Origin: Gymnorhina tibicen
Lineage: Eukaryota; Chordata; Aves; Passeriformes; Artamidae
NCBI GenBank assembly: GCA_013399875.1
Contig: VXAZ01001670.1
Coordinates: forward strand, 310,001 to 374,000
Reading direction: 5' to 3'
DNA length: 64,000 bases
Position numbers and translations under genes: made by a program. Shown in pieces: positions 14,476-26,151 of this stretch. Position 1 is the first letter of the stretch, and each line of letters begins with the position of its first letter. A model generated the notes under the pieces. It was given only the letters and a program-made list of their open reading frames with translations. It ran no database searches and was not told the DNA's origin.

Positions 14476-15859
14476 AAAACTTTGTATTTTGAATGTGTGT
14501 TAAGGATAAGCTCTTCTGGTGCCAGTGAATGAAGAATTTAGACATTTATGTGGGCAAGGGTAAATGTGAGCAGGAATGTGCAATGTATGCATGTAAGGTG
14601 CAAAGTTAAATGAAAGACAGTCATGTGAATTCAAGTATAAATATAAATAGTCAGCTCTCTGTTTGAATGAAAATCTTAGGTAGGCAGAAGCTTCGAAAGG
14701 CAGCGCAATTCTGTTTTCTTTTGTGGAAATTCTTTTGTAAACCCATCTCTTAGGTTTTGAAAGTTTTTGGAGTACTTTTCATATTCTTGCTCTTCCACAT
14801 GCAGCAAAATATGCTCTGAAAATGATAGTTATCTGTGAACTCAGCAACTTTGCCAACTAGAAAAACAGCTTTCAGCCCCACAAACCGTTTGGAGCGATAA
14901 AGAATTGCTGTGGTCTTGCACTGAAATGGACTGACTTCATTATCACACTCAATGATGATTTTAACTTCATATTTCCTCAGCTCTGCCTGAAGGAAAAATG
15001 ATAGCTCTGATAACCAAAGAATATTATTAAAGCTAGTTTCCCAGGGAGTTTAATGATAACTGCATTATTTCTCCTTAAGAAAACGAAATTGTGAAGCTAG
15101 TTATGTTCAGTGTGCTTAACACTGGGAGACTTTGTACTACTGGGTTTTAAAGGGCAAGCTGGCTTGCTTTTTTTATACATATGTCTGTTGGATTATTCCA
15201 TGGAAGTGTTTTTGTGGAACACTTTGAAGGTAAAAACGAAGACTACCTAGTAAGTGATCTTTTAATCAGTTTGTGGTCTTTTCTTTGGTGCTTGTAAACA
15301 ATGAAAATGAAGTGTGGATTTAGTTATTCATCCACTGTGTATTTCACTGTTTGATCACATAAGGGATTTCATGACAGGGAGAACTTGAATTTTATCAGCC
15401 TCTCCTTATCTTTGGCATACATTGTACACTTGATCTTGCTGCTATGTATAAGATTAGTGGATTTATTTTGTATACTATATGTACATGTTGATGAGTGTTC
15501 CCAGTCTCAAAACATTCTTAAACTGGTTTCTTCAAACACAAGGTGATGAATTAGACACAGGAAGTTGTTATTCTACTATACAAGAAATTTTTATATTTGA
15601 AGGGATAAAGGGATGGATTCTGTCCTTGGTTCCATTTCACTAAAATGGTAATTATAATCTGGTATACTACTATTACTGATATAACATGGGCTACATTAAC
15701 GTCCTTCCAGTGATAAGAAATGTCCCCTGTCTTGATGAGTTCACATTTTAAGCAGCAGATACTTCCATCTGAAAAGGGAAGCCAAAAGGAACTCTCTGAT
15801 CTGAAATTGCAATACGCTTTATAAATTTTCTTTCACCAAATTTAATGTCATCCTTAGGG
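14476..15859 (-). other. NRXN3 intronic sequence, nothing recognised
   Basis: AT-rich unique-looking intron between the second CR1 and the old CR1-like remnant; no exon, RNA gene or regulatory element that I can support. Confidence 0.6.
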
Positions 15860-17300
15860 AGACAGTAATTACCAAGCTGATCAGATGAGGGATCTATCTA
15901 GACCAGTATCATGCACTCCCCAGAGCAAATGCCAGCAGCTGTCTCCAGAAGAAGACTATACCCACCATTTCATGAGGCACCATGAACCACAGCTACTGTT
16001 TCTCTACAATTCCACAGTGTGTTTCTGTTAGTGCCTTAAAACAAGTTGAAATCTCCTTTTGGAGTCCTACAAAATATTACTGAGGACTTTCTCATTCGTA
16101 TACATTTGTTTAATCCTCTTTTGAGCACTGATAAATTCTTTGGTTTAGGCTTTTTTTGTAATTAGTTTTATAGGTTAATTATCTCTTGAATAAAGCACAT
16201 TTTCTTCTATCGTCTTCAAAAATATCACCTTTCAAATCCTCTGAAGTCTTCCTGTTCTTGCCATTTTGGAAAGGACAAATAAGAACATTCAGTATTTCCT
16301 CCCCAAATCATTCAGGAATTTTCCCTCTGCCTGCCTTTTTTTGTGACAGCCACAGCCTCCTAAGTATTTCCTGCTGTAATTTGCTCTTGTGTCTCTTGTC
16401 AACATTAGCAGCTGTTTTTTGAACTTCCTTTAGTTATACTATTTCATGATTCTATGAGGAGAAATAAATGCTACGTCCTTGGTAAGGATGTACCACTGTT
16501 TTATATAATGCTATGATCAGTGGAATTTTCTACCCCATTATTCCTGTATCACAGTGTAATACTTGCTTTTTGACTTCTGCTGTGCAATGAGCAGATGTTT
16601 TTACTGAGCTTCTGGCAATGTCCCCTAGGTTTTTGTTTTTTCTCCCTGAATGGTTACAGTTAATTTAGAACCTAGTAATGTGTATGAACAATTCAAATTA
16701 TTCCTTGCAATGAGCATTACTTTGTAGTTATCAACAAAGGGTTACGTATGCTGTTCTGCTGCCAATACAACCTTCCATATTAGGTGACTCTGAATTTCCT
16801 CACTGTCATCTTAAACACAGACTTCCATAAATAATTTCTTATTATCTGCAGATCTTGCAACATCACTGCCAATTCCCTTTTACACATCACTGATTAAATA
16901 CAGTGGTCCTCAAACAGAAGTTTGAGGCACTCTTCCATTAACCTTTTGCCATTTTTCTATTAACCTGAAAATCAAGCATCTATTTCTCTTTTTGGTCTCC
17001 TGTCCTTTGCCAGTTTCAAATCAATGACAGACATTTACTGTTTCCTATCTGACAGCTTTGCTTCCTTATCAGCTCTTACAAGGGATTTCTGAAAGACTAA
17101 ATAAGTCCATTCATTTGTTTCACTACACCCACTGTATGGATGGCAAAGAATTAATACTGGAAGATTGGACAGGCACAGTCAATCCCAGATTCTCACTTTC
17201 ATATTATATTAACTTAGGTGCTGCTTCATACAGTAAATTCATTTAATTACCAATCCAACCAACTTTCCTAAAGTCACAGTCACTGAGCTATACAAATATG
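15860..17300 (-). mobile_element. Ancient CR1/L3-like LINE remnant
   Basis: Several phrases resemble, in reverse orientation, old amniote CR1-like elements: GGGATCTATCTAGACCAGTATC with CCAGCAGCTGTCTCCAGAAG near 15890-15950, then GCAATGAGCATTACTTTGTAGTTATCAAC near 16707 (split here as two short matches), CAGTGGTCCTCAAACAGAAG near 16901 and CATTAACCTTTTGCCATTTTTC. Divergence is high and the ends are uncertain; it may be more than one fragment. Confidence 0.55.
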
Positions 17301-18529
17301 TATCACAATAATGTGTATTCTGCTTCTGTTCTACAGCAGTTATTTTCATGAATCTTTTTCATTTTGAGTTGTTAAAGATTTGCTCTTCCATTCTATCTGA
17401 ACCCCCTTGTTTTTCATTTAATGACCCATCCCTTTATAATATTGTGATCTGTCTTCCTCAAAAGAAGAGGTTTGAGGCATGTTCCCTCTACCAAAGAACA
17501 TCTTCCAAGAAATTATTCAGCAACTCTGTAATGCTTTCTAGGAAGTGTAATTTCTCCCTTTACTCCTTCATTGTCAAACCAACAGAGGGATACTTTATTG
17601 AACATTCTGATATTCCACCTGTAAAAATCATTAGCTTCTTACTGCAGACAGTTAACTAAGAACTTCCAAAACAATTTATGTGTTAAAGTCAGTGACTTGA
17701 CAGGTACTAGAGAGAGAAGTCCAGGATCATGAACCTTCCTGTAACTTTTCTGTGACATTATCAGCTTCAGTATTCAAGTGGTGGAAAAGAGAGGAAGAAT
17801 ATTCAAACTGAAAGTGCCTAGAAAACAATGGGGAGGCGAATAACAGAAGAACTGGATTTTTCAAAACCAAACTCTGTCAAAGCAAACAGTTTTCTCCATG
17901 GATTGTTAATGAGGGTAGAACCAGAACGTTATACCTTGAAAACCCTTCAACAGAGTCTCACATGCCACAGGGAAACATACTGCTATATGGTGGCATAAAA
18001 CCAACCAAAAAACCACATTCTGAGAATAATTAGCAGTAGTTCTGAATGAAAATGGGAGGTTATATTAAGCCTGTTTGTCCTGCTTTTAGATTAATATTTA
18101 ATTTATCTAGGACCTGGAGGATAGAATAAATAATGGGCTGATAAAATCTTCAAATTAAACAAACTGGGAATTTGCAACAAAACTGAAAACCAGAATTTAC
18201 TTCAAATTGATTTTGAAATTTAAAATATAGTGCAATCCAATAAAGATAAACACAAGTTCTACAGTAGTTTAGAATGAACCTGCCTGACTGCAGAATGGGG
18301 AGTGATCAGCCTGGCAACAGTTGTGAAGAGGAGGACCTAGCAGGATACATAGCAGTGAAAAAACTCATGCTGATATTAAAATAGGGAACAATAAACCAAG
18401 CTGTATAAATACAGCTATAATTTATTGCACAAATACAAACCAGAGGTCTAGTACTGCCTCCTGTACAATGTATTCAATGGTGTTAAATTTTTCCCTTAAA
18501 CACTATGTTTGCGTGCTACAAAGCCTGTG
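17301..18529 (-). other. NRXN3 intronic sequence, nothing recognised
   Basis: Contains a 103-codon plus-strand frame at 17348-17659 without family resemblance; may include further decayed LINE sequence contiguous with the remnant on its left. Confidence 0.5.
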
Positions 18530-18840
18530 AAGTTACATGACAAACAGCTGGAGGCTATCAAGGACACAGCAACAAGAACAATCAGAGCTCTAGAAAACAG
18601 AGACCAAGAGAAAGGTGAAATAACCTGTTCTTCAGCCTCGAAGCTTGGGCCTGAACATGGCAGCAGTGCTAAAATATGTAAAGGTGTGCTGCAAAGGTGA
18701 CTTGAAAGATGAACACGACAAGAATCACGAGCTTAATTTGAAGAAATGGAGGTTTCAGATAAGATAAAATTTCCAAAGATAAAGATGAATAAACATAAGA
18801 AAGTTGCAGTATCTTTATTTTTAAAAACATTTTTTAAAGA
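18530..18840 (+). mobile_element. Possible ancient CR1-like LINE fragment
   Basis: GCAACAAGAACAATCAGAGC and TCTAGAAAACAGAGACCAAG followed by AGAAAGGTGAAATAAC resemble the old CR1 phrase that precedes the GAGAAGACTGAGGGG region. A 63-codon frame here starts in this text and is not judged a gene. Limits are approximate. Confidence 0.4.
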
Positions 18841-19154
18841 TCTCATCAGACAAACATCTGTCTAGATTGAGCAGGTGGGTTTGTGAGCTTCTTCTTGCCC
18901 TCATTATCTACTATATTTGCTTAAAAGAAAAAACAAGAGAAAACAGCTGCAAGAAAAATGTTGAAGGTATCAGAAATGGCCTTGGGCAACTGGGAATAGG
19001 CCATGACACTGAGGAATCAAGGTAGTACTATGCTAGTTAAAATACCCCTTGGCTCCCTATTTTAAGCCATGAGCACCAACTGAAATGACTGTATCCATCA
19101 GAGAGAGCACCATCTAGTCACAGTAAGTGAATTGAGTCATATACTCTGGATTCA

Positions 19155-19265
19155 TCCTCTGGCATGGCACTGATTCACTGTGCAGCCTTAGGCAAAACAC
19201 TTGAGCTTTCTGCACTTGCTTTCCTTCTCTGAGGGAAGAGTACATTACCTACCTCAAAAGCACAT
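19155..19265 (+). mobile_element. MIR-like SINE fragment
   Basis: CACTGTGCAGCCTTAGGCAA followed by AACACTTGAGCTTTCTGCAC and CTTTCCTTCTCTGAGG resembles the MIR core (tgtgtgaccttgggcaagtc) and its downstream part. Diverged; ends approximate. Confidence 0.55.
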
Positions 19266-19774
19266 TAAAAGTGAATCATGGTAGAGACCCTGGTTAAAAT
19301 GGTTCATTATCAAGGAAACTGAGAAAAAGCTTGCTTCCTAGAATACAGCTTCAGATAACTTAAGGGCCCAGGATCATTGTTCTCTGCTACTGTTTCTGAT
19401 GCACGTGTAATACAAGTTGTTTTGATCCTTTCAGGCAGGCTGTCAGAACAGCTGAAATAGTTCCCAACACATACATGGAAAGATCTCAGCAGATGGTCAC
19501 CACATATCCTTTCAGCCTATTTCCCTGCTTTTTGCCTGCCTTTTTGAGCAGAACAATCACTGCTCCTAGTGCATTCCTACTGAAGGCATTTTACACTGTA
19601 CCACAGTGAAACAAACCATTTCGGTCTAAGGTTATTCTACAAGACATTCCCCTCTGAAGTTCCTGGGCAGTCCCAGGTCCTATGTCTCCTGCTTGACATC
19701 ACACTACCCTGCATTCCTCTGGGCACTTAATTTTCATTCAATCTCTAGGTATTTTATGACCATTAACTTAATGG

Positions 19775-19925
19775 AGACCATTATCCTAGGAGAGATACAT
19801 CTTCACACTTTACAACCAGAAAATTAGACTTCAAGTGTTGAATTCAATATCACAAAGCAGGGCAACAGCTGATCTGAAAACAGGTTCAGGTTGATCTGAT
19901 TTCCAGTTCTGTGCTATGATAACCT
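19775..19925 (-). mobile_element. MIR-like SINE fragment, reverse orientation
   Basis: ACAACCAGAAAATTAGACTT, then TCAATATCACAAAGCAGGGC, then GATTTCCAGTTCTGTGCTAT follow the order of a reversed MIR: poly-purine near-3' part, the core around the cacaca motif, and the cagtcctgtgctc-like stretch. About 150 bp, heavily diverged. Confidence 0.5.
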
Positions 19926-19984
19926 GCATATATGTATATATGAATACACATGGATATATCTGGATCCATATTATATATATTTTT
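19926..19984. repeat. TA-rich tract with short palindromes
   Basis: ATATATGTATATATGAATAC and GGATATATCTGGATCCATAT, then TTATATATATTTTTT: an imperfect TA microsatellite able to form small hairpins, directly after a MIR-like fragment. Confidence 0.7.
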
Positions 19985-22839
19985 TATTTCCTTATGTGCA
20001 TGTGTAAAACAGGTTGCTTAGCTGTGAAGATAAATAGGAGCATATGATTCCAGCTTCCCTTTAGTCTGTAAAAGTATATTCCAAACAGGTTCAATTTCAA
20101 AATATGCATGAGACAACTAAGTGTTTTAAACTATATCTTTCAAGGAATAATGAACACTTCTTAAGGAGTCTTTAGGGGAAAAAGAGTAGAAATTGTATGT
20201 GTTGGCTAAAAATCTTTTGATTACTCTGTGCCTTATTTAGAAAGTCAAGTCTGACCCTCTATTTTCTGGAGAGCTTGCATTCCTAATTTTGGTTGCTTCT
20301 TTCTTTGTTGACTACAGAACAGATACACTTTGATTTTCATACATGACTTATCTAGTTTCCATGTGCTTCAAAGCTGTCCAGCCTGAAGGCATCTATTCTG
20401 GCCTCAGTCCAAGGCAGACTTCAATACTTAGTGGCAATTGGGGACATGCACGATAGGGGAACACTAGTCCTCTGCTCTTGGATTTCTGTATTTAAAGGAA
20501 AAGGCTAAGCTGTCAAATACAAAAAATGGAAGCTGTGACAGGGCACAATGTAGAAGTCACTATATAGAAAAGAACAAGAAAATTGTTTGCCTTTTTGAAA
20601 GACTCCAATTGATAACTGACATTCCTGTCACCTTCTTAAGTCATCTGCTCCAATTTTCTACTAAGCAGTTCAGAAAAATCTATAGGTAGTACAGCCTTTG
20701 CCAAAGCAGATCAGAGCATCAGTCACTCTTCCTAGTTACAATAGCCTGCCCCTTCATGTGCCTGGAGAGAACAGTAGTTTCTCTCATCTCCTATTCAGTC
20801 CTGCACTGTAGCAGATCAGATAACCCCATTCAGAATGAGCACCCTGTATTCATATCTAGCAGCAGCCACAGGAACCTACATTATCACTCTGTTGATAGTC
20901 ACTGTCTTATACACAGGAAGAGGGCAGTGAATTTGTCCTATGTGAGAGAACTCTTGTACCACACTATTACAATATCCGAGCACCTTACAGCAGTGTTTTA
21001 AAGGCAATGACTGTATAGCTGGAACAATGGCTTTCTCTCACTTCATCAGCCTAACCTATTCACCCGGAAAACATATTTTCCTTTGGCAAAGAGGAAGATC
21101 ATAAGCTTTTTCCTGGGTTCTTCTCTCACAGGAACAGTGATCTTGGGTAACAGGTATGCTAGAGAGAAGCAGGAAGGGAAGAGAAATTTCAAGAAGACGA
21201 AGTGACCACTAGCTATTAGAAGAGGGGAGAGACAGGAAGTACTTTTTCCTCTTGCAGTTCTGCATCATTCACAAGAATCCGTGAGCAAAGAGGTCGGGAA
21301 GCTGGGATGAGCAGAGGCCCTATGTAGAGTCATGATTCACTGCAGATACAGAAGCACACTGCAACTTGTCTTTACAGCAGTCTGGTATAAATGGTGTTGA
21401 TTTCATAGCTGGTTGTTTCTTATAGAAGAGCAGAGCACAAAACAGCAATGCTTCAGGAATGCATCACGGCTAAAATATGTGAATGTGTATGCAAATTAAG
21501 CACGGTTTTCCACTCCTGCAACATTAGTGAGTATCCCCCAGTGTCAGAGAGTTTGGGAGTGCCTGTTGTACGGGCATCAACCTACACGTCAAAGCTCTGC
21601 TATTTCTACAAGAAGTAGGGGGTTAGGCAGCTCTTCCTTCCTAGCCAGTGATTAATCATTCTGCACTGCAGCAGAGGCCATACTCCACAGGCTTCTGACT
21701 GGCAATGTTACAAAAAACAGTAGGATGGCCATTTGATGGAAAATCGTTATCTTCCCTCTCCTGTGTACGGCCACACAGATAGCTGCACAGGAGAAGTACA
21801 TGAACAACCTGTATAAGTTGCAGAGTTGATAGCACACTTTCTTCAACCCAGCTTTCAAAAGCATCACTCTGGAATTGCAAATATTCTTTTAAAAAAACCC
21901 AACCCTTTTGAGACTTTAGAGAATCTTTATTTTAAAAAACCCTGGCAACAGTAAATTTCAGAAGTGCTGAAGGCCAAAGATTTCCCATTGCAAATATCTT
22001 TCAATCAGTAGGTCATAATCCCATTCTGTAGGAATAATATCCTTCATTAAGAGTACTAGTTTCCCCTAAAGTCATACATCTCTGGCCTCAGCATAAAGGT
22101 GCCGTTTAAGGGGAACAGTCCGATGCCCGCTCTGGTCACATTCTCAATGTGTACACATACAAGAAAGAGCAGTGAGGGTGTTTCAGTGATCAAGCTCTTG
22201 ATTTTATCCCTGAGCACAAGATTTCAGCTAGTGATTTCAGATTTAAAGCCTTTAACTTTTCTTCTCATGTTAGGAAGCTTCTCAGGTTACAGCTGTATCC
22301 TTTAGATATTCACATGTTTCAGAAAACGGCAGAAATTATTCCCTCAGTAATAGAATACATTAATGTCCAGAAATGATATTGCTAGTGGAATATACTTGGA
22401 AGCTACAGAAAGCATTTTCATAAAAATCTCAGTGTATTACAAACAATAAATTAATAGATCTGTGCCATTTTTACAGAGTTTTTAAGGATTGGATCAGTCT
22501 GATACTCTTCAATAAACTAAAACAAATAAACTTGATCACCCTACTCCTGTCTATGATGTTCATATTATTTGTCTAAAAATACAAGATCAGTATCCAAAGT
22601 GTAGTGCATTTCAGTAATACTCAATTAATTAGCCATTAAATTGAAGACCATATAAAAATCTAATAATATATCCATCTGTTTAAAAAAGAAAATTACAGTA
22701 TCTATGGAAAACTTTTTTATCCTCAGTTATAAATGAAGAAAATTTGCATTAAATTAAAGTGCATAAACTGTAGGGAGAGAGAAAGAGGAATGTGAAAGAA
22801 TGTGCGAAAAAGAAAAAGAGTGTAACTGATTGCAACACA

Positions 22840-23020
22840 ATTTATTAGCTTCAAAGGTCAAGGCAGTCAGTGTTTTTATTGGCTCTGTTTACCTAGGGGC
22901 ATTTGCAGTGCCTTGACCTGAAACAAACAAGTTGCTGTGGCAGTGTTTCCATATATTTATGTCATTCCTAGGCTAATGCAAGCGTTTCTTGAAGTCCTAG
23001 TGCAGCACAGCTAGCTCTGC
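22840..23020. promoter_or_regulatory. Candidate conserved non-coding element
   Basis: Balanced, non-repetitive text including TTCAAAGGTCAAGGCAGTC (nuclear-receptor half-site AAGGTCA), GCCTTGACCTGAAACAAAC (its inverted counterpart TGACCT) and GGCTAATGCAAGCG. The two half-sites face each other about 60 bases apart. Function is inferred only from motifs. Confidence 0.25.
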
Positions 23021-26000
23021 GCAGTCATTATCCATTGGCTGAAAACGCCAGGCAACAAGCAGTGGCACAGCACCATCAAATAAGTTTTTTCAACCTTCAT
23101 TTCATTGCTACTGTATCATCTTTGCCCTTGGGTTGGTCTGGTGGCAAACATCCTCCAAAAGCAGGAGATGGCAGCAAGCAAGGGGTTATGCAGAGCCACT
23201 TCACTGAGGAACATGCCTGTCCATGAAGGAGGAGTGCTCTCTGGAGAGTCACTCCTTTGCCAGGGTATTTCAGATGTGCTCTGGGATATTCATAGCAGCA
23301 ACAGTATAAAAAAAGCCCAATAACTAAGTAACCAGCAGTTTCCCAGATGATCTACTTTCAGCTGCATTTCCACTTGAATTTCCAGGCTTGTAACTTTTCT
23401 TGAAAAGAATGGCTCATCTAGTTAATAAGGAAAGTTCAGGATACTGGAGTTCTCCAATTCACTCCAGTTGAGACTATTAAATCTTCTGTAGCAGTGGCTC
23501 AGATGTCAAGTCTAGTGGAAAATGGCATCCTGGCTGACATAGCAGCTGTTATGAAAGACCAGCTTTTATGTTCACCCCATCTTTTATCAGCTGCATTGGC
23601 ATGTGGGATGAATTTTCTGTCTTGAGAATATAACCCTGAAATTCCTAGTAACACTTGTGCCAGCCAGCCTTCAGCCTCTGCAGCTGGGTTGATGAGTCTT
23701 TTCCTGAGGGAAGCACTCAACGAAGAGAAGATGGTACCTGAAGATGCTGCAAGTATCCTGATTTCAGAAATGCTTCCTGCAGAAAGGGTTACAAGTTCAG
23801 CCTATGAAAAAGTGACTCTAAAACAGAGATGTGAACTGAAGCCTCTTACATGGACTGAAGAAGGAAATGGCAGATATCAATCTTCTCTTCAGCTAGGCGT
23901 TCCACATTGGACAAATGAGGGATCAATTCTACCAAACTATAGGTCAGTACTACTACTCATTCCTACAAATGTGCTCCACCATTGCTAAAACCTGAACTAG
24001 GGGTAGGTTTCCCAAAGGCTTCAGCAGCTGAAGTGCAAAGCCAACTGCACTAAATCAGCTATAAATTATGGCATAATATAATACCCACCTGCTCATTTCA
24101 CAAAAGCCACAGAAGTCTAACAAATTATATTGACTCTGAGCCACTAGTGATTTACATGGGATGTGTTCTAGAAATCTAGAGGCAGTAAATATGGTCTCTT
24201 TCTTATTCACATAACTTATTCACAGATGTTTTACAAAAACAGTTGAAGCCTTCAAGAGGTTAAATTGAAAAACCTATAAACTAGCAAAATTAATCATCTT
24301 TTCTTTTAAAATATTCCTTCCATCTCAGTGAGCACAGTATCACTGGTGCTTACACATGCCAGCAACGCAGAAATTTGTCCTCTAATAATAGCCAAGGAAG
24401 TATTAGAAGTTTCTGTGATGATCAAAGTCTGAATCACCTTTCAGGTCCTTCCAGCTGGGGACAGTCTGTGTCTGAGACACATATCTTGATAGAGAGGGGA
24501 AAGACAACATTCCAGCCTCAGGGTTTCTTATATATACAGCAAAAATTAGAAAACCAAGAGGTAAAACTGTCTTGAGAGCAGTGCTTTCAGGAGATGACAA
24601 AACAAATTGGAAGTTTTAGGTCTGCAATGTTAAAGGAGAATTTTATTTCAGCCTCTAACTAAAATGAAGGCCCCATAGAGGGAGGTTTTTACAGAAGCTA
24701 AAATACAAACAATTATCCATGCATTAAAAAGTACTGCAAGAATTAATTAAAGAAGAGCAACAATCCTTTTCCTGTATGGTGCAGATACCAGACATAAGAG
24801 CAGGCAAAGGCTGATAAGAGGTAAATAGAACTCACTATAAAGTGTCAGAAAGTCATTGTCATACAAGAACGAAATGCTGAAGAAATGACATTAACTGAAA
24901 ATTCTCCCCATTCCCATTAAAAGTTAGAATGAGACATTTTAATTCAAGCTGATATTATTTAGTCATATACCTCACATCATTTTTCAACACCCACTCAAAT
25001 ACCAGTCCAACACTTATATTCAACTGTATTATAGTTTTGACAGTTCAAAGAGTTACTAACAGCATTTGGGAGCTGTTGGAAACCATCAGATACCACATGG
25101 TGTCATGCTGGCACAGTACTGGTATCTGCAATTATAATTTTACACAGCTCAAAGAAAAAACTTAATTGTACAAGTATGTACTAGGAACAAAAAGACAAAG
25201 GATCACTGTAGTACCACTGTTATAACTGTGTGATATATTTGTTTGCAATACAGCTCTAATAATGTATTAAAAAGAATAAGTGTAATGTCTGCAACATAGC
25301 CTGCCTGTGTGTAAAAATGGGCCTAAGGAGACTGATGTCACATTTTGTTTGACAGCGTTAAGAGCCCAGAATCTTGACCTATCATTCTTATCTCTGACCT
25401 AAAGCTTAGTTCACCCTTTCTTCTTTTTAAAACACTCATTTTAATTAAAGGTACACAAATGTGATGATCCAAAGGAATGACTGTGACACTGCAGGATGGA
25501 GAAACACAAATGGTTTTCCAGTGAGAACAAAAAATCTCAAGTCTGAGAGTGGTCACTGAAATTTCTGATCAATGCTCTTTAGGCATCTCCAGCCATATGG
25601 AGAGAAGAGCCATATGAGTTCCCTGCACCAGAATAATTGTGCCAGCTGATATCCATTTGTTGGAGATGCACCCAGTCACTCTCAAAGACCTACGGTGTCC
25701 CCTGCTTCTCTGTAGTCAGGAGTGGAGGCTTGTCCCAGAAACGCTAACAAGTTTGTGCAGGCTTGTGTAAGGCTCTGGAAAAACAGTGCTGGTCAGGACA
25801 AGAAGACAGCACTCAGAAAAGAAAATGGAAGTTATTTTTGCAGAGCTCAGAATAGGAACACAGTGTGTACAGCTCATTGTCTGCTGTGGTTACCTTCAGT
25901 CCCAGCAGTGACAAGTGCTGGGCTCTATGTGCATTTTCATTTATCTCTGCAGCTCCAGGCTGTGGGCAGACAGAACCCATTTTACCACAAGACCATGCTT

Positions 26001-26127
26001 GTGAGACAGGACAAGTGTATTTTCAATTTGCAAGTAAGCAGAGTCCTGTCAAGGGCAATATTAATTTCTACAGGGTCTGAAAAGCAGCTCATTATTCCTG
26101 ACTCTGCCTGTGGGTTATTGGTGCATT

Positions 26128-26151
26128 AAAAAAAAAAAAAAAAAAAAAAAA
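26128..26151 (+). repeat. Poly-A tract, 24 A
   Basis: An uninterrupted run of 24 A. No AATAAA is present in the 30 bases before it and I find no target duplication around it, so it looks like a mononucleotide microsatellite rather than a retrocopy tail. Confidence 0.9.
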
